A stretch of DNA of 10,702 bases from JAMCUI01 sp964520615 (lineage in GTDB: Bacteria; Patescibacteriota; Microgenomatia; 2-02-FULL-39-11), in assembly GCA_964520615.1 (NCBI GenBank), contig CAZFNL010000113.1:1-10702 (forward strand). Direction: 5' to 3'. Both the position numbers and the translations under genes were made by a program. Numbering within the stretch: position 1 is the first letter of the stretch; each line of letters begins with the position of its first letter. Below, in pieces: positions 1-5,457 of the stretch. The notes below the pieces were generated by a model. The model was not told the origin of the DNA, did not search any database, and was given only the letters and a program-made list of their open reading frames with translations.

Positions 1-281
1 GTATTAGTAGATAACAAACCATTTTATCCCTCTTGTCAAGTTTTTTTTCGTAAAAAAAATTAATTTTATACATTTTTTTCAATTTTTTTTGAAAAATTAG
101 ATTATAGATTTGGAGCTTTACAATAGGCAAGAATAAAATTCAGAAAAGATTACCCCCTTGACAAAAAAATTATTTATTTTATTCTTATTTTGACATAATT
201 ATTTACTATTTTTTATTGTGATAAAAAGAAAATCTTTAAAAACAAATTTCCATTCCAAAAAGAAAACAGGAAAAGAAAAAC
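1..281. other. AT-rich intergenic/upstream region
   Basis: No gene is seen here. The stretch is dominated by A and T runs. It contains an 8-bp inverted repeat of TTTTTCAA (75-82) and TTGAAAAA (89-96) around a six-T loop. This would be a weak A/T-only hairpin, followed by no useful signal. Promoter-like boxes lie at 158-219. The sequence AGGAAAAG, starting at 268, is a possible ribosome site about 10 nt before the ATG at 282. Confidence 0.6.
158..219 (+). promoter_or_regulatory. Tandem promoter-like boxes upstream of the acyltransferase
   Basis: Two exact TTGACA -35 boxes occur at 158-163 and 190-195. The first is followed after 16 nt by TATTCT (180-185). The second is followed after 18 nt by TATTGT (214-219). 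Both -10 candidates match 4 of 6 consensus bases. They point toward the gene at 282, giving leaders of about 60-95 nt. In such AT-rich DNA -10 matches are cheap, so only the exact -35 boxes carry weight. Confidence 0.45.
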
Positions 282-1388
282 ATGCCTGCCAAAAATTATT
301 CTACTAAATACCCTCAGTCAAAATACACTATCCTTTCCCCATACCCTACGGGTCTTCTTACCCAAGCACCTTGGGATAGTTTCTTGCGGCACAACGGTTA
401 TACCAAAATCTCACAGAATTTGAATCTTCAAGTGTTCTATAAAGAAGATGAAATTAGAGATCTCTGGGAAGAATTTACTCCGAATAATTCGGTTTTTGAC
501 CTGTGGGAAGTGCGCAGTGCATTTGCCAAAGCATATAAGTTTGAACCGTATTTTCTGACTCTTCTCAAACAAAAAGGACGATCCAGAAATGTTTTAGGGA
601 CGCTGCCCATGTGGCACAACACAGATAAAATAGATCCAGGTGACGATGCCAATACTTCTGATGCCGGAAAATATGTCTGGTGGGGCAGCAATTGGCCTGA
701 AGATAATATTTTTTTTGTCCAGGATCCGGATTTTATCCCGCTTCTTTTGACCGCTGCTCCTGAATATATGGAACTGGCCTGTATCAAACCGCTCCCGAAA
801 TACGCATTCCTGCAAGATTTTCCGGGATATACCAGAGAGGAGGATAAAAAATATTTCCTTGATTTAACCGGCACGAAATCAGTGGATGATTATCTTGTCA
901 GGTTGAAAAAAAAGAAGAGATACAATCTGAGGCGCGACCGCAAAAGAATCCACTCCCTGTTCCCTCAAGTAACCTATAATGATCCCCAACACGTTGAAGA
1001 ATTATTCAAACTTTCCATAAAAAGATTCCGTGAGGTCTTTCCCGATGAACCCAATGAATATTCAGCTTTTGAGGATAACAGAAGATGCAATGTTTACAGA
1101 AACCTCCTCAAAAATGCCGGACGCTACCAGACAAGGGTAATAACTTCCGCAATAAACGGAAAAATTGAAGCCGTGGAATTTGGTCTTGTTTACAATAAAA
1201 CCTATTACGCCCTGAATGCCGGTGCAGATATTTCCAATTACTCGGGACTTGGTGTCTTCTCAAATCTCTTAGTCATAGAAGATGCAATAAAACTGGGCTG
1301 TACCAAATTGGATTTTCTTGAAGGAGACAACAACTGGAAGGAATCCTGGCAACTCTCCCACTATTATCAATATCAATTCAAGAAGTAA
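282..1388 (+). CDS. FemAB/BioF2-like GNAT-fold acyltransferase
   Basis: This 368-residue protein has no signal peptide or membrane segment and is therefore probably cytoplasmic. It resembles the BioF2-like/FemAB acyltransferases (Acetyltransf_6 group), which move acyl or aminoacyl groups onto amines of cell-wall, polysaccharide or lipid substrates. Visible support: a strand ending in FLDLTGT (192-198); a basic helix LKKKKRYNLRRDRKRI (208-223), typical where the second GNAT-like lobe starts; the segment AVEFGLVYNKTYYALNAGAD (297-316), matching the core strands of the lobe; and LDFLEGDNNWKESW (343-356), matching the family's C-terminal LxGdxxYKxxW signature. The length is usual for the family. 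The ATG at 282 is the only sensible start, with AGGA about 10 nt upstream. The true substrate is unknown. Peptidoglycan-precursor aminoacylation and sugar N-acylation are both possible. Its stop codon touches that of the convergent gene. Confidence 0.75.
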   Translation: MPAKNYSTKYPQSKYTILSPYPTGLLTQAPWDSFLRHNGYTKISQNLNLQVFYKEDEIRDLWEEFTPNNSVFDLWEVRSAFAKAYKFEPYFLTLLKQKGRSRNVLGTLPMWHNTDKIDPGDDANTSDAGKYVWWGSNWPEDNIFFVQDPDFIPLLLTAAPEYMELACIKPLPKYAFLQDFPGYTREEDKKYFLDLTGTKSVDDYLVRLKKKKRYNLRRDRKRIHSLFPQVTYNDPQHVEELFKLSIKRFREVFPDEPNEYSAFEDNRRCNVYRNLLKNAGRYQTRVITSAINGKIEAVEFGLVYNKTYYALNAGADISNYSGLGVFSNLLVIEDAIKLGCTKLDFLEGDNNWKESWQLSHYYQYQFKK

Positions 1389-1667
1389 TTAGAGAGAATT
1401 ACCGCATTTCAGCCTTACTTCACTAAGAGAGCCATCAGGATTTTTGACTTTAGCTACCATCTCATTACAAAAGGTTACTCCTTTACCCCTTCCTATCTTC
1501 TTTCTCAAAATACTTCTATCAGGACTGACAAGACAGTCATAAGCATATCCCTTAGATTCAGGAAGTGGGATCACTTTATCAATGCTAAGGTCGGAAGGAT
1601 GAGATTCCCCTTGGTCAGAAATACCGATAACTTCTCCGTTTATCATATCATCTCTATTGAACTGCAT
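1389..1667 (-). CDS. Hypothetical small protein
   Basis: I do not recognise this protein. From the ATG at 1667 it has 92 residues. It is charged and hydrophilic, has no membrane segment, and contains three cysteines, one within a C-terminal RLKCGNSL. The phrase KNPDGSLSEVRLKC reads like a real beta-hairpin, not random translation. An in-frame ATG at 1703 would give 104 residues, but those extra 36 bases hold the TTGACA and -10 of the divergent gene. Another ATG lies at 1646. None of the three has a strong ribosome site. The TAA stop is directly adjacent to the TAA of the acyltransferase on the other strand. It could be a gene remnant, but the frame is intact. Confidence 0.5.
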   Translation of the reverse strand: MQFNRDDMINGEVIGISDQGESHPSDLSIDKVIPLPESKGYAYDCLVSPDRSILRKKIGRGKGVTFCNEMVAKVKNPDGSLSEVRLKCGNSL

Positions 1668-1675
1668 CTTATAAA

Positions 1676-1704
1676 TTGACACGTATGAAAATGTATGATA
1701 CATT
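1676..1704 (+). promoter_or_regulatory. Promoter of the aminotransferase-like gene
   Basis: TTGACA (1676-1681, exact) is followed after 17 nt by TACATT (1699-1704, 4 of 6 matches). Transcription would begin near 1711, only about 6 nt before the ATG at 1717, so the mRNA would be nearly leaderless. This agrees with the lack of a good Shine-Dalgarno site; only GGAAA is present, 3 nt before the ATG. The promoter also argues against starting the divergent gene at 1703. Confidence 0.5.
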
Positions 1705-1716
1705 ACACGGAAACTT

Positions 1717-3936
1717 ATGGCTGGCCGTAATGAACAACTAAATCTGCAGGAACCAGATTATACTGATTTCTTAGATTTGGACGCCCCACTCATAGAACCC
1801 CATCTTGAACCCAGGGAAAAATCGATGATAAGCCTGCGGGAAGCGGGATGGCTGATTCCTCTTATAGAACCTGCTCCCATGCTGGCCATGTCAAACGCCA
1901 TGAAAGAAAAGAAAAAACAAACACCGGATGGACAATTTGCAGACTTCTCCGTTGGCGAACCCGTCCTTACAAAGGAAATCATCAAAGAAACCCAAAATCT
2001 TATCATGGGCGAGTTGACATTGGATCGCAAAAGGGTATATGAAAAAAATGGTGTCGTCGGTGAACTGGACGCGTGGGCCCGGAAAATGGTAGAACATATG
2101 ACCCATTACAGCCCAAAGACCGGCAATGAGGAAACAAGAAAATATTTTCTCTCTTTATCACCCGAAGGTTCTTTTAAGGAAAATCAGTTAGCGGTAATTA
2201 CCGGTGGATTCAGCCTGGCTGATGAACACATAGATAATCTGCTTTGTCAGTCCATGGTTAGTAAGAGTTTTACACTAGCCACAAGAGTAGACGGTAAAAA
2301 GAGGAAAATGCTTTATGAAGGTGCCCATCTTGTTGCTGTTGATCTTCAATCTAAATCATTTGGCGCTGTCATGGAAGAAATTGATGAGGTAAGGAGAAAA
2401 GGAGACTATGTCAAGCTGGTCGTAAGAGACAGTGGCAAATTGTCCCAGGAGCAAAGAGAGGCACTCGCCTTTAGAGCAAACGATGGGCATATGTTTATTA
2501 TCGATCTTCTCACCGACGGAAAGATAACAGAAAATTCATTGGGCCTGCATGAAAAAGCCAGGGATTTTGTACTTTCGGTCAACAGGTCTAAAGAGGCAGA
2601 GCTAACCGGAGTAACCGGCATATATGGTCATACGGAAGCCGTAAAGTATATAAGGGAAAGACATACCAATTTATACGGTACTCCCTCCGCCTCAGAAATG
2701 GATTTCATGGTTAAACTGGTTGAAATAGCAAACGATAATCATAAAATTGAAGAGCTTTTAAGTCTTGGCGAGGAAAAAATCGATAATCTCCCCATTCCTA
2801 AAAACGGCATGCTAAAAACATTGATCAGATTATTCCAGACCGGAATAAGATATATAAAAAAAGAAGATTACGGAGCTCTAGAGTCATTCCATGATTTAAC
2901 AAGAAAACAGGTAGCGCAACTGGAAGACCAAACAGCCGTATTCCATAATGACCTTATCCCCCAAAAACATACTGTCATACTAAACGGCGGAGCCCGTGGG
3001 TCACTGGGTGATGTATTTGACTATATGGCAGATATTCACCACGCAAAAAGATATATTTTTACCGCACCCTGCTGGCCTTATAGGGATTTGAAAAAGCGCA
3101 GTGATTGGGAATTTATTTACGCTGAAGACTCTTTTACTCTGGGCGGATTTAATATAAAATCCCTCGAACCACTTCTCAAAAACAGGAGAAACAGAAATGC
3201 CGTACTTGTTTTACCCATGGGCCCTGACAATCCTTCAGGAAAACTGATAAAAGAGGAAGACTTGGAGAGAATCACTCAATTAGCAAAGGAGAATAATATC
3301 CATATCGTGACAGACCCGACTTATCTTTACGCGACACAGTTTGAGCAGGGCAAAAAAGCGCTTTCGGTTTCAAGCTCGATGAAAAATTCAGGAGTAAGAC
3401 CGGATGATACTGTAGCTCTCACTTTCTCCAAAAACTTTATTGCGCCGGGACTGCGCATAGGCGCGGTCATGACCGACGACCGGACAGCTGTAGATTATTT
3501 CAAAAACAAAAGGAAACTGAAGGAAATTAACCCTATGGCTATTGCCCTTTTGACCGCAATGACTGGTGATAAAGAGGGTCTAGCTAGAATTATGGAAATG
3601 TCACGCAAAGAAATGGATTACCGCATCAAAATTTTGCAAAAAGAGGCAAAAGGACGGAGAAGAAAATACGGTGATCCGGATGGAGGATATTACCTTTTGG
3701 TGGAAAGTAAAGCAGCGACAGTTGACTCAGTGGCGGGCCCGAGAAAGATGGCAGAACAATTTGGAGCAGCAGCACTTTCTGTAGAGACCATGATGAGTGG
3801 CGGACCCCGGTCAAAAGGATTGGTCAGAATAGCAGCGGCAGGCATGTATACTCACAAAGAATTTGAAAAGGCAGTAAAACACTTTTTTGATGCCGATGAC
3901 AATGTCGCAGCTGAATTGATGAGTCAAAGCTCTTAA
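1717..3936 (+). CDS. Tandem-fold PLP aminotransferase-like protein (class I/II)
   Basis: This 739-residue protein is about twice the size of a class I/II aminotransferase. The C-terminal half carries a full fold-type I active site: NGGARGSL (423-430), PDNPSG (503-508, the NPxG motif), D533 and Y536 in DPTYLY, the PLP-binding lysine K572 in TFSKNFIAPGLRIG with phosphate-binding R580, and a carboxylate-binding R704 in LVRIAAAG. The N-terminal half repeats the same order: FSVGEP (77-82), HYSPKTGNEETRK (130-142), ITGGFS (161-166), D263 in IIDLLTD, and SKEAELTGVTG (291-301). In that copy NPxG has become RDSG, the tyrosine is T266, and the arginine is T300. Only the second copy has a full small domain. 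The reaction and substrate are unknown, and it should be cytosolic. No clear operon partner is seen. I infer an internal duplication in which the first copy may be structural. Confidence 0.8.
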   Translation: MAGRNEQLNLQEPDYTDFLDLDAPLIEPHLEPREKSMISLREAGWLIPLIEPAPMLAMSNAMKEKKKQTPDGQFADFSVGEPVLTKEIIKETQNLIMGELTLDRKRVYEKNGVVGELDAWARKMVEHMTHYSPKTGNEETRKYFLSLSPEGSFKENQLAVITGGFSLADEHIDNLLCQSMVSKSFTLATRVDGKKRKMLYEGAHLVAVDLQSKSFGAVMEEIDEVRRKGDYVKLVVRDSGKLSQEQREALAFRANDGHMFIIDLLTDGKITENSLGLHEKARDFVLSVNRSKEAELTGVTGIYGHTEAVKYIRERHTNLYGTPSASEMDFMVKLVEIANDNHKIEELLSLGEEKIDNLPIPKNGMLKTLIRLFQTGIRYIKKEDYGALESFHDLTRKQVAQLEDQTAVFHNDLIPQKHTVILNGGARGSLGDVFDYMADIHHAKRYIFTAPCWPYRDLKKRSDWEFIYAEDSFTLGGFNIKSLEPLLKNRRNRNAVLVLPMGPDNPSGKLIKEEDLERITQLAKENNIHIVTDPTYLYATQFEQGKKALSVSSSMKNSGVRPDDTVALTFSKNFIAPGLRIGAVMTDDRTAVDYFKNKRKLKEINPMAIALLTAMTGDKEGLARIMEMSRKEMDYRIKILQKEAKGRRRKYGDPDGGYYLLVESKAATVDSVAGPRKMAEQFGAAALSVETMMSGGPRSKGLVRIAAAGMYTHKEFEKAVKHFFDADDNVAAELMSQSS

Positions 3937-3983
3937 CGGCTAAAGTTTTCCACATTGGTTGCGATAAAAATATAACAACTTCC

Positions 3984-5084
3984 TTACCCAAACACACCCG
4001 CGCCAAAATTCTTCACCATCCCCTTCATCTCTAAAACCGTCAGAAGACCACCCAATTTCGCGCTCTCAATCCCAGTTTTTCTGACAATTTCATCAAAATG
4101 CAGATTTTCATTTTGCAAAACTTCAAGAATCTTTTTCTCATCAACTGAAATTTGAATATTGGTTTTTTGGGTTTGATTTGACATTTGAAATTTGGATTTT
4201 GGATTTATATTTAATTCCTCCAGAATGTCTTCCACTTTTGTCACCAGCTTTGCTCCTTGCTTTAATAATTTTGCAGGACCTGCGGAAAGAGATGAGGTGA
4301 TGGGACCGGGCACGGCAAAGACTTCCCGTCCCTGCTCGGCTGCATACCTGGCGGTAATGAGAGCCCCGCTGTCCTCCCCTCCCTCAGTTACCAGAACTCC
4401 GCGGGATAAACCGCTTATGATCCTGTTTCTGGCGGGAAAAAGACCTCTGGAAGCGTACTGTCCGGCCGGGAACTCTGATATCACCATCCCGTATTTTTGC
4501 ACAATATCCCAATAAAGCGGAGCATTACTTCGCGGATGTATTACATCAACTCCGCAACCCAAAACAGCAATTGTCCGTCCGCCTGCCTCTATTGCCGCAG
4601 AATGTGCCGCCGTGTCTACTCCCATTGCCATGCCGGAGACGATAGTGCAACCAAAAGCAGCTAAATCACGCGTAAGCCTTGCCGTCACTTCCCTGCCGTA
4701 GCTCGTAATTTTCCTTGTGCCAACAACCGCGATGCTTCTTTCATCATCAAAAGCGATTTCCCCCTCTGTCCTGACATAAAGGACAAAAGGTGCCGCCGCG
4801 ACCTCTTTCAAAAGATTGGGATAAGTACTGTCTTTTAGCGTAAGAACCCGAATACTTTTCTTATTCAATAATACAATATAATCCTTCAGTGAAAATGTAG
4901 CGCGAAACGCACAAAAGGACGCTGTCAACTTTTCCCCCAAACCGATTTCCAAAAGTTTTTCTCTTTTGGCCTCCCATGCTTTTTGGGCGGTTTTGAAGAA
5001 TTTCAAAAGCAACGTAAAGCGCAAAGGTCCGATACCAGGGAAAGCGGAAAATCCCAACCAGTACTTTTTCTCATCATTATCCAT
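3984..5084 (-). CDS. dprA: DNA-processing protein DprA (Smf)
   Basis: DprA binds incoming single-stranded DNA and loads RecA during natural transformation. The 366 residues show the usual order. An N-terminal helix-hairpin-helix-like region (about 8-60) contains FPGIGPLRF. A Rossmann-like DprA domain (about 80-290) contains VVGTRKITSYG (120-130), VSGMAMGVDTAAH (149-161), LFPARNRIISGLS (215-227) and EGGEDSGALITAR (234-246). A C-terminal winged helix follows (about 313-366). A low-complexity linker (291-313) joins the last two and looks like inserted repeat DNA. The gene converges on the aminotransferase with a 47-bp gap that shows no convincing terminator. There is no Shine-Dalgarno site before the ATG at 5084. 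Competence machinery is often kept in CPR genomes, but no com genes are visible in this window. Confidence 0.95.
   Translation of the reverse strand: MDNDEKKYWLGFSAFPGIGPLRFTLLLKFFKTAQKAWEAKREKLLEIGLGEKLTASFCAFRATFSLKDYIVLLNKKSIRVLTLKDSTYPNLLKEVAAAPFVLYVRTEGEIAFDDERSIAVVGTRKITSYGREVTARLTRDLAAFGCTIVSGMAMGVDTAAHSAAIEAGGRTIAVLGCGVDVIHPRSNAPLYWDIVQKYGMVISEFPAGQYASRGLFPARNRIISGLSRGVLVTEGGEDSGALITARYAAEQGREVFAVPGPITSSLSAGPAKLLKQGAKLVTKVEDILEELNINPKSKFQMSNQTQKTNIQISVDEKKILEVLQNENLHFDEIVRKTGIESAKLGGLLTVLEMKGMVKNFGAGVFG
4146..4214 (-). repeat. Low-complexity repeat encoding the DprA interdomain linker
   Basis: Read on the coding strand, this stretch is a loose series of AAAT-CCAAA/TTCAAAT-type units that uses almost no G. 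It translates to an Asn/Lys/Gln/Ser-rich linker (residues 291-313, for example KFQMSNQTQKTNIQ) between the Rossmann-like and winged-helix domains. The conserved domains on both sides are intact. This suggests the repeat inserted or expanded in a tolerated linker. Confidence 0.5.
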
Positions 5085-5091
5085 TATCTTA

Positions 5092-5119
5092 TTTATACCC
5101 GTCCGTGGGAAGATTGTAA
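5092..5119 (-). promoter_or_regulatory. Possible leaderless promoter of dprA
   Basis: On the minus strand, TTACAA (5119-5114) is followed after 16 nt by TATAAA (5097-5092). The -10 box ends 7 nt before the dprA ATG, so transcription would start at or next to the start codon. The -35 match is weak (3 of 6). The absence of a ribosome site before dprA fits a leaderless message. Confidence 0.35.
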
Positions 5120-5184
5120 GTAATCCATACTACAAACCTGATATACCTCTTTTACTTGAATTTGCAATTAAATGTATCGGTATA

Positions 5185-5231
5185 ACCCTTCGGTAAGTTC
5201 ATTTTGCGTTGCAAACTGAACTACGTTGGGT
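5185..5231. repeat. Strong intergenic hairpin
   Basis: AGTTCA (5196-5201) and TTTGC (5203-5207) pair with GCAAA (5211-5215) and TGAACT (5217-5222). This forms a 12-position stem with one T.C mismatch and a GTT loop. An outer ACCC (5185-5188) can pair with GGGT (5228-5231). No T-run follows on either strand, so it is not a typical intrinsic terminator. It may be a REP-like repeat or part of an RNA. Confidence 0.5.
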
Positions 5232-5294
5232 ATAAATCTTTTCGCTATGCTGTTGTTATTCCCTTTTGTTTATAGCAGGAGTTAAGTATTCAAC

Positions 5295-5362
5295 TGTCAT
5301 CCTGACTTGTTTCAGGATCTTTTTTATAACGTTGGGGATGCCGAAACAAGTTCGGCATGACA
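5295..5362. repeat. Double-hairpin palindromic intergenic repeat
   Basis: The ends are TGTCAT (5295-5300) and ATGACA (5357-5362). The left hairpin pairs ATCCTGA (5299-5305) with TCAGGAT (5312-5318). The right hairpin pairs ATGCCGAA (5338-5345) with TTCGGCAT (5351-5358). CTTGTTTC (5306-5313) in the left half is the exact complement of GAAACAAG (5343-5350) in the right. The halves can therefore fold separately or pair with each other. From memory, similar TGTCATCCTGA...TTTCAGGATC units recur between genes in many bacterial genomes. Confidence 0.6.
5299..5325 (+). terminator. Terminator-like hairpin inside the palindromic repeat
   Basis: A perfect 7-bp stem (ATCCTGA/TCAGGAT, loop CTTGTT) is followed by C and six T residues (5320-5325), as in an intrinsic terminator on the plus strand. 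No plus-strand gene lies directly upstream. If active, it would stop transcription coming from the dprA region or antisense to it. It may simply be a by-product of the repeat. Confidence 0.3.
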
Positions 5363-5457
5363 ATTTTAATAATGGTTTACTGCGTAAGTCCTGTTTATAA
5401 CCAACAATCACTGAATATGCGATATACTATACATACATTAATAACCGCTCTTTGCTC

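Larger units (their letters stand above)
5276..5393. repeat. MITE-like element with imperfect terminal inverted repeats
   Basis: CAGGAGTTAAGTA (5276-5288) and the complement of 5381-5393 (CAGGACTTACGCA) match at 10 of 13 positions. They enclose a second, nearly symmetrical palindrome (5295-5362). The whole is 118 bp, non-coding, and flanked by TTTATA-like sequence on both sides. Small size, terminal inverted repeats and no ORF are what a non-autonomous mobile element would show. No transposase is present in the window. Confidence 0.4.
5085..5457. other. Intergenic region rich in palindromic repeats
   Basis: No gene is supported between the start of dprA and the start of the secreted-protein operon. 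The region holds the putative dprA promoter, a strong hairpin at 5185-5231 and a nested palindromic element at 5276-5393. It also holds a weak -10-like TATACT (5423-5428) ahead of the operon, with no recognisable -35 box. The promoter of the operon is therefore not established. Confidence 0.6.

Noticed and set aside
3937..3983. Possible bidirectional terminator between the aminotransferase and dprA
   Set aside because: Only a 4-bp GTTG/CAAC pairing is present, with a long loop and no T-run.
4192..4515. 107-residue plus-strand frame within dprA
   Set aside because: It is antisense to strongly conserved DprA motifs and shows no features of its own.
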